Source: Streptomyces barringtoniae
GTDB lineage: Bacteria; Actinomycetota; Actinomycetes; Streptomycetales; Streptomycetaceae
Length of the DNA: 64,000 nt
Direction: 5' to 3'
Assembly: GCF_020819595.1 (NCBI RefSeq)
Contig: NZ_JAJHNP010000005.1
Location: forward strand, 1-64,000
Both the position numbers and the translations under genes were made by a program. Positions 53,693-61,465 of the stretch are shown piece by piece (the stretch's first letter is position 1; every line of letters begins with the position of its first letter). A model generated the notes under the pieces. The model ran no database searches and had not been told where the DNA came from. It saw only the letters and a list, made by a program, of their open reading frames with translations.

Positions 53693-54877
53693 GTGACCGA
53701 GGCAGTGTCGCGTCCCACGCTGGAGGCCGTGGCCGCGCGGGCCGGCGTGTCCCGGGCCACCGTGTCCCGGGTGGTCAACGGCGGCGACGGGGTGCGCGCG
53801 CCCTTGGCCGAGCGGGTCAGGCAGGCCGTGGCAGAGCTGGGTTACGTACCCAACCAGGCGGCGCGCAGCCTCGTCACCAAGCGGCACGACGCCGTCGCGG
53901 TCGTCATCGCCGAGCCCGAGACCCGGGTCTTCGCCGACCCCTTCTTCGCGCTGCAGTTGCGCGGCATCAGCAAGGAACTGACCGCACACGACAACCAGTT
54001 GGTGCTGTTGCTCACCGAGGGTCGTGACGATCACGCGCGCGTGGCCCGGTATCTCTCCGGAGGACATGTCGACGGCGCGCTCGTCTTCTCCCTGCATCTC
54101 GACGACCCGCTGCCCGGCCTCATCCAGGACGCCGGTGTGCCCACCGTGTTCGGCGGACGGCCCGGCTGGGGCGACGAGGGCCGCGGGGCCGGCCCCGCTC
54201 GCCCTACGGCGAAGGACCCCGGTGTCGTGTACGTCGACTGCGACAACCGGGGCGGAGCACGCGCTGCCGTACGGCATCTCATGGGCCTCGGCCGCACACG
54301 CATCGCGCATCTCACCGGCGTCCTGGACCAGACGTCGGCGGTGGACCGGCTCGACGGCTACCGGGACGTCATGGGCGAGGTGCCGGGCGGGAACGATCCC
54401 CGGCTGGTGGTGGAGAGCGACTTCACCCCGGCCGGCGGTGAACGCGCCATGCGCGAACTCCTCGACCGCTGCCCGGACGTGGACGCCGTGTTCGCCGCCA
54501 ACGACCTGACCGCCCTCGGTGCCCTGCGCGTGCTGCGCGCGAGCGGCCGACGCGTCCCCGACGACGTGGCCGTCATCGGCTTCGACGACATGCTGCCCGT
54601 CGCCGAGGAGGCCGACCCGCCACTGACGACGGTTCGTCAGGACATCGAGGGAATGGGCCGTCTGATGGCCCGCCTGCTGCTGCGCGGACTCTCCGACGGC
54701 CGCGACCGGACGGACGACCGAGATCGGCCTGACGGCCGCGGCACGACGGACGGCTGTGACCGGACGGATGCCCGCGGCAGGACGGACGGCCTTGACCGGA
54801 CCGGAAGCGCCGTGGACGAGCCGCACGCCGGCGGCGTCATCCTCCCGACCACGCTGATACGACGGGTGTCCGCCTGA
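53693..54877 (+). CDS. LacI-family regulator with C-terminal hexapeptide repeat insertion
   Basis: 394 aa. HTH at PTLEAVAARAGVSRATVSRV with VVNGGDGVRAPLAERV, then a sensor domain (VVIAEPETRVFADPFFALQL; ARYLSGGHVDGALVFSL; AANDLTALGALRVLRA; FDDMLPVAEEADPPLTTVRQ). Between LLLRGL and GGVILPTTLIRRVS is an insertion of six hexads (GRDRTD type, residues 336-371), absent from usual family members of ~340-350 aa. GTG at 53693 follows AGGAG at 7 nt. It could regulate sugar genes elsewhere; no sugar genes are adjacent. Confidence 0.87.
   Translation: MTEAVSRPTLEAVAARAGVSRATVSRVVNGGDGVRAPLAERVRQAVAELGYVPNQAARSLVTKRHDAVAVVIAEPETRVFADPFFALQLRGISKELTAHDNQLVLLLTEGRDDHARVARYLSGGHVDGALVFSLHLDDPLPGLIQDAGVPTVFGGRPGWGDEGRGAGPARPTAKDPGVVYVDCDNRGGARAAVRHLMGLGRTRIAHLTGVLDQTSAVDRLDGYRDVMGEVPGGNDPRLVVESDFTPAGGERAMRELLDRCPDVDAVFAANDLTALGALRVLRASGRRVPDDVAVIGFDDMLPVAEEADPPLTTVRQDIEGMGRLMARLLLRGLSDGRDRTDDRDRPDGRGTTDGCDRTDARGRTDGLDRTGSAVDEPHAGGVILPTTLIRRVSA
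54698..54805. repeat. Six 18-nt tandem repeats inside the LacI gene
   Basis: Six consecutive 18-nt units encode GRDRTD, DRDRPD, GRGTTD, GCDRTD, ARGRTD and GLDRTG. The frame is kept. Units are imperfect, so the expansion is not brand-new, but copy number may vary among strains. Confidence 0.8.
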
Positions 54878-54917
54878 CCGCCGCGCAAGAGGACCCGCCC
54901 CGGTCCGCCGACCGGAT

Positions 54918-55709
54918 TCAGCCCTGTGGCGACTCGCTCTTGATCACCGCGAAGCGGGCGCCGTACGGGTCGGTGAGCCTGGCCATGCGGCCGACGCCCT
55001 CCATGGTCGTCGCCGGCACGCGCACCTCTCCGCCGAGCTGCCGCGCCTTCTCGACCACCGCGTCGGTGTCCTCGACCTCGAAGTACGGCAGCCAGTACGG
55101 GCTGCCCTGGGCCTCGACCGGGTCGTCGGCCAGGGGCACGATCCCGCCGAACATCGCGTCCTCCCCGCCGTCGGCCGGATTGACGCACGTGTACGTCCCG
55201 CCCGGGAAGGGCACGGCGGACGTCTCGAGCCCCAGCACCTGGTGGTAGAAGGCGGCGGCCGCCGCGATGTCCGGGGTGTACAGCTCGACCCAGCACAGCG
55301 AGCCCGGCTCGCTCGCCATGTCGACGCCCTTGGTCCGGCCCGGCTGCCAGATCCCGAAGGGCACGTGCGCCTGGTCGGCGAGGACCGCCATGTGTCCCTC
55401 GCCCATGACGTCCATCGGCTGGAACAGCACGCTGCCGTGGTGCTGTTCGGCGGCCTTGGCGGTGGCCTGTGCGTCCGCGCTCTGGAAGTACACCGTCCAG
55501 GCCGGCGGGCCCTGCTCGGGGCCGGACTGCATGCCGCCCGCGATGGTCCTGCCGCCCAGCTGGAAGAAGCCGTAGCCTCCCGCGTCCGGGCCCGCCGACT
55601 GGAACTGCCAGCCGAAGAGACCGCCGTAGAAGGACACGGCGCCGTCGATGTCGGGGGTGCTGATGTCGAGCCAGTTCGGGGCGCCGTCGACGAAACGGGT
55701 GGTGAGCAT
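54918..55709 (-). CDS. VOC-family (glyoxalase-like) two-domain protein
   Basis: 263 aa composed of two glyoxalase/bleomycin-resistance folds: WLDISTPDIDGAVSFYGGLF then FGWQF near 13-35, and WVELYTPDIAAAAAFYHQVL near 141. Metal-type residues (Glu/Gln) vary between repeats. Similar Streptomyces proteins are annotated as hydroxylase or VOC family without activity data. ATG at 55709 preceded by GGAGGGCGAAG, a strong ribosome site. Convergent with the LacI gene across 40 bp. Confidence 0.85.
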   Translation of the reverse strand: MLTTRFVDGAPNWLDISTPDIDGAVSFYGGLFGWQFQSAGPDAGGYGFFQLGGRTIAGGMQSGPEQGPPAWTVYFQSADAQATAKAAEQHHGSVLFQPMDVMGEGHMAVLADQAHVPFGIWQPGRTKGVDMASEPGSLCWVELYTPDIAAAAAFYHQVLGLETSAVPFPGGTYTCVNPADGGEDAMFGGIVPLADDPVEAQGSPYWLPYFEVEDTDAVVEKARQLGGEVRVPATTMEGVGRMARLTDPYGARFAVIKSESPQG

Positions 55710-55978
55710 CTTCGCCCTCCTCGAAAGGGGTCCCGTCCTCTGCACTGCCGAGTCTGGCACCCCCCACTGACAATCGCCGCCGGATCGCCGCGACGCGCCG
55801 GACGGACCACGCTCACCCCGGGTGGCCGGGCGCGCCCTGCGGGTTTTCGCCGTGCCCCGCGCGCCGCCGTGCGCCGGTGCGGTCCGGAAGAGCATCATCG
55901 GGGGCGGCCGGAGGCACTGCCGGCGGCGTTGACCCGGCGTTGATCGAACGTTTTTCGCCGCGCGGCACGATCCTGGTC

Positions 55979-56224
55979 ATGCCCTTCGAAACCATCACTC
56001 CGGCCGACGACACCTGGCAGGCGCAGGCACTCTGCGCGCAGACCGGGCCGGACTTCTTCTTCCCCGAGCCCGGCAGCTCGGTACGCGAGGCGAAGCGCAT
56101 CTGCGCCATGTGCGAGCTGCGCCCTGCCTGTCTGGACTACGCGCTGGCCAACGACGAGCGCTTCGGCGTCTGGGGCGGCCTGTCCGAGAAGGAGCGCCTC
56201 GCCCTGCGCCGCACGTCCCACTGA
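55979..56224 (+). CDS. WhiB-like iron-sulfur transcription factor
   Basis: 81 aa Wbl protein. Four Cys at 19, 42, 45 and 51 (C-x22-C-x2-C-x5-C) should hold a [4Fe-4S] cluster, followed by GVWGG at 63-67 and the basic SEKERLALRR tail. Such proteins act with the principal sigma factor in development or redox response. ATG at 55979 (MPFETITPADD) fits family starts. From gene order it may correspond to wblH of S. coelicolor, which I recall but cannot check. Confidence 0.9.
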   Translation: MPFETITPADDTWQAQALCAQTGPDFFFPEPGSSVREAKRICAMCELRPACLDYALANDERFGVWGGLSEKERLALRRTSH

Positions 56225-56233
56225 CGACGTCCG

Positions 56234-56284
56234 CCGACGCCCGCCGGGTACCCGTCCTTCCGGCGGGTCCCCTGCGGGCGTCGG
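56234..56284. terminator. Bidirectional terminator between wbl and desaturase genes
   Basis: CCGACGCCCGC (56234-56244) pairs with GCGGGCGTCGG (56274-56284). An alternative inner stem CCCGCCGG/CCGGCGGG (56240-56247/56260-56267) overlaps it. Located between convergent genes. Confidence 0.7.
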
Positions 56285-56315
56285 ACCCCGGCGTGCGGTC
56301 GGTGACCGGCGTGCC

Positions 56316-57290
56316 TCAGGCTCCGGCCCGGGCCGCCATCCGGGCCTTGCGGGTGGCCAGCTTCTCGTCGAACTTGAGGGCCTCCTCGTTCAGGCCGCCC
56401 ATGAACAGGCCGAGTTCCTCCTGCGCCTTGACTCCCTCGGGGCCGAGGCCGTCCATCTCCAGGACCCTCAGGAAGCGCAGTACGGGCTGCAGCACGTCGT
56501 CGTGGTGGATGCGCAGGTTGTAGACCTCGCCGATGGCCATCTGCGCGGCGGCCCGCTCGAAGCCGGGAATGCCGTGACCGGGCATGCGGAAGTTCACCAC
56601 GACGTCCCGCACCGCCTGCATGGTCAGGTCGGGGGCCAGCTCGAAGGCGGCCTTCAGCAGGTTGCGGTAGAACACCATGTGGAGGTTCTCGTCGGTCGCG
56701 ATGCGGGCCAGCATGCGGTCGCAGACCGGGTCGCCGGACTGGTGGCCGGTGTTGCGGTGCGAGATCCGGGTGGCCAGTTCCTGGAAGGCGACATAGGCGA
56801 TCGAGTGCAGCATCGAGTGCCGGTTGTCGGACTCGAAGCCCTCGCTCATGTGCGACATGCGGAACTGCTCCAGCTTGTCGGGGTCCACCGCGCGCGAGGC
56901 GAGCAGATAGTCGCGCATCACGATGCCGTGCCTGCCCTCCTCGGCCGTCCAGCGGTGCACCCAGGTGCCCCAGGCGCCGTCGCGGCCGAAGAGCGTGGCG
57001 ATCTCGTGGTGGTAGCTCGGCAGGTTGTCCTCGGTGAGCAGGTTGACCACGAGGGCGATGCGGCCGATCTCGGTCACCTTGGACTGGTCCTTGCCCCAGG
57101 CCTCCCCGTCCTCGAACAGGCCGGGGAAGTTGCGGGCGTCGCTCCATGGCACGTACTCGTGCGGCATCCAGTCCTTGGCGACCTTCAGATGCCGGTTCAG
57201 TTCCGTCTCGACCACTTCCTCCAGTGCGAACAGCAGCCGCGCGTCGGTCCAGGCGGACGGGCTGCCGAGGTGAGGGGAGGTGATCGTCAC
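56316..57290 (-). CDS. Acyl-ACP (stearoyl-ACP-type) desaturase
   Basis: 324 aa soluble di-iron desaturase. Iron ligands: Glu in FALEEVVETELNRHL, EEGRHGIVMRDYL (E-E-x-R-H, ~127) and DENLHMVFYR (D-E-x-x-H, ~212). It introduces a cis double bond into acyl-ACP using ferredoxin, altering membrane fluidity. Start GTG at 57290 follows TGGAG at 5 nt. Three tandem TACG-N4-CGTA sites 72-113 bp upstream predict control by a TetR-type lipid regulator not present in the window. Confidence 0.9.
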   Translation of the reverse strand: MTITSPHLGSPSAWTDARLLFALEEVVETELNRHLKVAKDWMPHEYVPWSDARNFPGLFEDGEAWGKDQSKVTEIGRIALVVNLLTEDNLPSYHHEIATLFGRDGAWGTWVHRWTAEEGRHGIVMRDYLLASRAVDPDKLEQFRMSHMSEGFESDNRHSMLHSIAYVAFQELATRISHRNTGHQSGDPVCDRMLARIATDENLHMVFYRNLLKAAFELAPDLTMQAVRDVVVNFRMPGHGIPGFERAAAQMAIGEVYNLRIHHDDVLQPVLRFLRVLEMDGLGPEGVKAQEELGLFMGGLNEEALKFDEKLATRKARMAARAGA

Positions 57291-57359
57291 GGGAACTCCA
57301 GGGGGGACGCCGAACAACGGGGGAGAATCAGGCGGCGGTCCGGCGAGCGGTGCCGGAAA

Positions 57360-57408
57360 CCTACGTGATCGTAGGCTACGAAAGCGTAGGTTACGAAGCC
57401 GTAGGTTA
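57360..57408. promoter_or_regulatory. Triple TACG-N4-CGTA operator, 15-bp period, upstream of the desaturase
   Basis: TACGTGATCGTA (57362-57373), TACGAAAGCGTA (57377-57388) and TACGAAGCCGTA (57392-57403) repeat exactly every 15 bp; the first extends to the palindrome CCTACGTGATCGTAGG. A fourth half-site GGTTA ends the block at 57408. Such sites are typical of TetR-family regulators of fatty-acid genes. Confidence 0.75.
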
Positions 57409-57495
57409 AGGCCACTGTAAAGATCGCTGATCAGTAGGGCGGAACTGGCCCTCCCGGGTGTTTCGGCGTGGCTGCGTCGGCCTCTCCAGGACAGG

Positions 57496-57532
57496 CCGGA
57501 GGCCCCGGGATGCACGGATCCGGGGCCTTCGG
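57496..57532 (-). terminator. Terminator downstream of the DDAH gene
   Basis: CCGGAGGCCCCGG (57496-57508) and CCGGGGCCTTCGG (57520-57532) form a 13-bp stem with one G-T pair and an 11-nt loop, 18 bp after the DDAH stop on the minus strand. Confidence 0.7.
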
Positions 57533-57549
57533 AGTGACAGCACCGCCCG

Positions 57550-58326
57550 TCAGGCGTACAGCTCCCGGAGCCGTACCGAGAGGCACGTCACACAGCCCTC
57601 GAGCTTCTCGAACTCGCTGATGTCCACCGTGACCACCTCGTGGCCGAGATCGGTCAGCAGCTCCGCGGTCTTCGGCGCGCTCGCCGCCATCAGCAGCTTG
57701 TGCCCGCCGAGCAGCACCACGTGCGAGCCGGACTCCTCCGGCACCGACAGGAAGCCGGGGAACAGCGACGGCCGGTCGACCTTCGGTATGTGCCCGATCA
57801 CCGTGCCGTCGGGCAGCGCGGTCACGGCGGACTTCAGGTGCAGCACCTTGCTCACGGGAACGGCCACCACGCGCGCGCCCAGCGGCTCGAAGGCGGCCCG
57901 CACCTGCTGCACGCCGGCCGCGTTGGTGCGCCCGCCGCGGCCGACGTACACCGTGTCGCCGACCTTCAGGACGTCGCCGCCGTCCAGGGTGCCCGGCTCC
58001 CAGATCCAGTTCACCGAGCAGCCGAGCCGGGCCACCGCCTCCTCGACGCCGGCGGTCTCCGCGCGCCGGGACTCCGCGCCGGGCCGGGTGATCAACGCCA
58101 CGTTCTTGTACATGACGACGGTGTCCTCGACGAACACCGAGTCCGGGCAGTCGTCCTCCGGGTCGACCTCGATCGTCTCCCAGCCGTGCGCACTCAGGGC
58201 CTCGACGTAGGCCTCCCACTGCTCGGCGGCGAGCCCGGCATCGACCTTCTCCCGCTCGATGTGCGTCACCAGGCCTTCGGCGAGGCGGGGGCTGGGGCGG
58301 CGGACGAGGGCCTTCTTGCTGGGCAC
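57550..58326 (-). CDS. Dimethylargininase (DDAH), arginine-deiminase superfamily
   Basis: 258 aa. Hydrolyses N-omega-methylated arginine to citrulline and methylamine. Catalytic elements: EDTVVMY (~67), the His in KVLHLKSAVTAL (~165), and the nucleophilic Cys in EGCVTCLSVRLREL near 246-250; substrate loop FVEDTVV and LDGGDVLKVGDTVYVG are typical. GTG at 58326 with AAAGG upstream. S. coelicolor DDAH was among the first microbial ones studied, similar in length. Confidence 0.92.
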   Translation of the reverse strand: MPSKKALVRRPSPRLAEGLVTHIEREKVDAGLAAEQWEAYVEALSAHGWETIEVDPEDDCPDSVFVEDTVVMYKNVALITRPGAESRRAETAGVEEAVARLGCSVNWIWEPGTLDGGDVLKVGDTVYVGRGGRTNAAGVQQVRAAFEPLGARVVAVPVSKVLHLKSAVTALPDGTVIGHIPKVDRPSLFPGFLSVPEESGSHVVLLGGHKLLMAASAPKTAELLTDLGHEVVTVDISEFEKLEGCVTCLSVRLRELYA

Positions 58327-58457
58327 GAGGGACCTTTCGAATCGATGGTGCGGTTTTCCGGTGCCGGTGAGACGGCACCGGTCCGCCATCATGCAATCCG
58401 TCCCGGCCACGACAAAACCCTCGTTGTCAGGCTGTGGCCCTCCTGAGACGTCGGACC

Positions 58458-60083
58458 CTAGGTCGAGGCCCCGATGTCCTCCGGCGAGATCTCCCTCAGC
58501 TCTCCCTCCTCCATCAGCAGCCAGCGGGTGATGCCGATCGACTCGAGGAACGGCAGGTCGTGGCTGGCCACGAGCAGTGCGCCCTCGTACGACTCCAGGG
58601 CCGAGGTCAGCTGCCGCACGCTCGCCATGTCGAGGTTGTTGGTCGGCTCGTCGAGCAGCAGCAGCTGGGGTGGCGGCTCGGCGAGCATCAGCGCGGCGAG
58701 GGCCGCCCGGAACCGCTCTCCGCCCGACAGGGTGGCCGCCTTCTGGTCGGCCCGCGCGCCCCGGAACAGGAAGCGGGCGAGCCGCGCCCGGATCCGGTTG
58801 TTGGTGGCGCCCGGCGCGAACCGGGCCACGTTCTCTGCCACCGTGAGCTCGTCGTCCAGCACGTCCAGCCGCTGGGGCAGGAAGCGCAGCGGGACGTGCG
58901 CCCGCGCCTCGCCGGCCACCGGTGCCAGCTGCCCTGCGACGGTCCGCAACAGCGTCGTCTTGCCGGCGCCGTTGCGGCCGACCAGCGCGATCCGCTCCGG
59001 GCCCCGCAGATCGAGAATGCCCTCCACGCGCGCGTGGTAGGCCATTTCCAGGTTCTGCAGGGTGAGCACCTGCCGGCCGGGCGGCACGGCGGTGTACGGC
59101 AGGTCGACGCGGATCTCGTCGTCGTCCCGTACCGCCTCCGCCGCCTCGTCCAGGCGCTCCCTGGCCTCGGCGAGCCGCTCCTCGTGCATGATGCGGTGCT
59201 TGCCCGCCGACTCCTGGGCGGCGCGTTTGCGGGCACCCATGACGATCTTCGGCTCGCGCTTGGAGTCCCACATCTTCTGCCCGTACCGCTTGCGCCGGGC
59301 CAGTTTCACCTGGGCGTCGGCCAGTTCGCGCTTCTGCTTGCGCACATCGGCCTCGGCGACGCGCACCGTCCGCTCGGCCGCCTCCTGCTCGACGGCCAGA
59401 GCCTCTTCGTACGCCGAGAAGTTGCCGCCGTACCAGGTGACCTCCCCGGAGCGCAGCTCGGCGATCTGGTCGACCAGGTCGAGCAGTTCCCGGTCGTGGC
59501 TGACCACGACCAGTACGCCCGGCCACGCGGATACGGCGTGGTACAGCCGTCGGCGCGCATACAGGTCGAGGTTGTTGGTGGGCTCGTCCAGCAGCAGCAC
59601 GTCAGGACGGCGCAGCAGCAGCGCGGCCAGCCGCAGCAGCACCGACTCGCCACCGGAGACCTCGCCGACCGTGCGGTCCAGGCCGATGTGGCCGAGACCG
59701 AGCTCGCCGAGCGTGACGAGGGCGCGTTCCTCCACGTCCCAGTCGTCGCCCAGCGTCTCGAAGTGCTCCTCGGCGACGTCGCCCGCCTCGATGGCGTGCA
59801 GCGCGGCCCGCCGTTCGGCGATGCCGAGGGCCTGGTCGACGCGGAGTGCGGTGTCGAGGGTGACGTTCTGCGGGAGGTGACCGACCTCGCCGGACACCTT
59901 GACGGTGCCGTCGGACGGGGTGAGTTCACCGGCCAGCAGTTTCAACAGGGTCGATTTCCCTGATCCGTTGACGCCGACGAGACCGGTACGGCCGGGCCCG
60001 AAGGCGATGTCGAGGCCGTCGAGGACGGCGGTGCCGTCGGCCCAGGTGAAGGACAGGGACGTACAGGTGAGGGAAGATGACAT
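58458..60083 (-). CDS. ABC-F ATPase, ribosome-protection/antibiotic-resistance type
   Basis: 541 aa with two ABC domains and no membrane helices. Walker A: VGVNGSGKSTLL (~37) and VGRNGAGKTTLL (~343); signatures VSGGESVLLRLA and LSGGERFRAALA; Walker B LLLDEPTNNLDL and LLLDEPTNNLDM. A charged linker (RKQKRELADAQVKLARRKRY) lies between them. Actinobacterial relatives include macrolide-type resistance proteins, which displace antibiotics from ribosomes. ATG at 60083 has GAGG at 5 nt. Long leader with hairpin suggests attenuation. Confidence 0.9.
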   Translation of the reverse strand: MSSSLTCTSLSFTWADGTAVLDGLDIAFGPGRTGLVGVNGSGKSTLLKLLAGELTPSDGTVKVSGEVGHLPQNVTLDTALRVDQALGIAERRAALHAIEAGDVAEEHFETLGDDWDVEERALVTLGELGLGHIGLDRTVGEVSGGESVLLRLAALLLRRPDVLLLDEPTNNLDLYARRRLYHAVSAWPGVLVVVSHDRELLDLVDQIAELRSGEVTWYGGNFSAYEEALAVEQEAAERTVRVAEADVRKQKRELADAQVKLARRKRYGQKMWDSKREPKIVMGARKRAAQESAGKHRIMHEERLAEARERLDEAAEAVRDDDEIRVDLPYTAVPPGRQVLTLQNLEMAYHARVEGILDLRGPERIALVGRNGAGKTTLLRTVAGQLAPVAGEARAHVPLRFLPQRLDVLDDELTVAENVARFAPGATNNRIRARLARFLFRGARADQKAATLSGGERFRAALAALMLAEPPPQLLLLDEPTNNLDMASVRQLTSALESYEGALLVASHDLPFLESIGITRWLLMEEGELREISPEDIGAST

Positions 60084-60160
60084 GAGGGCCTCGCGAAGGG
60101 TTTCGTGCGGTCGGGTGGACGCATGTCGAGACACCGCGAGGCGGGAACCGAAAGGTCGTG

Positions 60161-60195
60161 GGGCACGAGGAGGCCACGGAAAAGGGCCTGTGCCC
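60161..60195 (-). promoter_or_regulatory. Hairpin in the ABC-F leader, candidate attenuator
   Basis: GGGCAC (60161-60166) pairs with GTGCCC (60190-60195) and AGGCC (60171-60175) with GGCCT (60185-60189), giving a two-part stem with a bulge in the 5' leader, 78 nt upstream of the ATG. Ribosome-mediated attenuation is common for resistance ABC-F genes. No convincing leader peptide with its own ribosome site was found. Confidence 0.45.
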
Positions 60196-60316
60196 GAGGA
60201 CGGCTCGGACGCCGAGGTCGTACGCCGCGCACACACCTCAACCGGTGCGACGCGATGCCTCAGGACCTCAGACGAGCAACGTCCTTCTCCAATCGACGGC
60301 AACAGGACCGATGTAC

Positions 60317-60345
60317 ACCGTAGAAGGGCGGCTGGGGGCTGTCAA
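60317..60345 (-). promoter_or_regulatory. Promoter of the ABC-F gene
   Basis: TTGACA (60340-60345), a 17-nt spacer and TACGGT (60317-60322) on the minus strand closely match the housekeeping consensus. Transcription should start near 60310, leaving a leader of about 225 nt before the ATG at 60083. Confidence 0.7.
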
Positions 60346-60399
60346 CGCAATTAAGGGCCGCCCTCGGCCGGCGTCTGTCGGCGACCGCCTCGGCCGCGA

Positions 60400-60838
60400 C
60401 CGCGCAGGCGGGGCCGTGGCCCGCATCGCCGCCGTCGTACGCGTCCCGGTCGGCGCGGACATCGAGGCCGGCTACGCCACCGACCTGGCCGGGGTTGCCG
60501 ACGCCGTACGGGCGGTGCTCGCCGCCGGCGCGGTCGGTGTCGACATCGAGGACGCCCGGCACGAGGCGGGCGTGCCGCACGACCCTGGAGCGGGCGGCGG
60601 CCTTCCGTGCGGCGGGCGCCGACGGATCCTCGTCCCCGGGGCCGTCGACCCGGGGACGGTGAAGGAGCTGGTCGCGGGCATCGAAGGCCGGTCGACGTGT
60701 CGGTCTTCCCCGGCGCGCCCGCCGTGGCCGAGCCGGCCACCCTCGGCGTCGCGTACGACGAGCCGAACCGGCCGGCCACGCGCGCGCAGCCGTACGCCCG
60801 GCTTCACGCGCGCGTGGCGCTCGGCTTCGCGCGCGCAG
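60400..60838 (+). pseudogene. Decayed isocitrate lyase/PEP-mutase family gene
   Basis: Three frames each hold part of one protein: VARIAAVVRVPVGADIEAGY followed by AGVADAVRAVLAAGAVGVDIED (frame one), then LVPGAVDPGTVKELVAGIEG, then DVSVFPGAPAVAEPATLGVA and LHARVALGFARAAL. These match successive segments of the ICL/PEPM superfamily (VP-xx-DIEAGY; GAVGV-x-x-ED; VPG-x-x-D; V-x-PGAP). At least two frameshifts and loss of the N-terminus make it a relic. The 3' end runs up to the ssgD stop. Confidence 0.7.
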
Positions 60839-60841
60839 CGC

Positions 60842-61258
60842 TCAGCAGGCGTCCCGCATCAGTTCGGCCAGGCCGTGGTCGAGGTCGAGCTGGAGGTGTT
60901 CGAGGCCGACGGGCACCAGCGCGCTGGTCGCCTCCAGGAAGCGCCGGATCTCGCCCGAGCGCACGTGCACGATCGCGGTGCCCTCGGGGGCGTGGAACTC
61001 CAGCACGGTGCGGTCGTAGCCGTACGGCCGCACCCGGACGTCCCCGTGCCCCTCGGACTGGTGCAGCCCGGCCGTGAGCAGCTCGCGGGAGAAGGTCCAG
61101 CGCACCTCGACCCCCTCCAGGGTGGCCGGGGCCGGGAAGGTCATGACGACGGCGAACGGATCGCGTCGGTCGTAGCGCAGCGTGGCGGGAATGCTCGGCA
61201 TGCGCGGTGCGGCGGCGACGAGACGCGCCTCTACGGGCTGCTCGATGACGGTGGACAA
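60842..61258 (-). CDS. ssgD: SsgA-like sporulation/cell-division protein
   Basis: 138 aa SALP family protein, found only in morphologically complex actinobacteria. It aligns with the usual blocks: LRYDRRDPFAVVMTFP, VRWTFSRELLTAGL, GDVRVRPYGYDRTVLEFHAP and GEIRRFLEATSALVPVG. SALPs guide septum placement and wall remodelling. Start TTG at 61258 has GAGGGAG seven bases before. The locus context suggests SsgD (recalled as SCO6722), so the symbol is tentative while the family is firm. Confidence 0.83.
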   Translation of the reverse strand: MSTVIEQPVEARLVAAAPRMPSIPATLRYDRRDPFAVVMTFPAPATLEGVEVRWTFSRELLTAGLHQSEGHGDVRVRPYGYDRTVLEFHAPEGTAIVHVRSGEIRRFLEATSALVPVGLEHLQLDLDHGLAELMRDAC

Positions 61259-61465
61259 CGCCTTGCTCCCTCGTGACGGCTGGACTGCGCCCGGGTGTGC
61301 ACCCGGCACCGGAAGAGACGACGGATCCGGCCGATCCGTGCACAGGAATCACGAGTGACCTCGGTCACCGCGTTCATGCATGGCGCGGACCCGCTCGTTC
61401 GTGCCTGCGGCGGGCGGCAGTTGGCCTCTGGACGGAGTCGGGCCGGTGGGCTAGCTTCGCCCGCC

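Noticed and set aside
59942..60241. Possible leader peptides for the ABC-F gene
   Set aside because: The open frames run past the ABC-F start out of frame and lack Shine-Dalgarno sequences; they do not look like short regulatory peptides.
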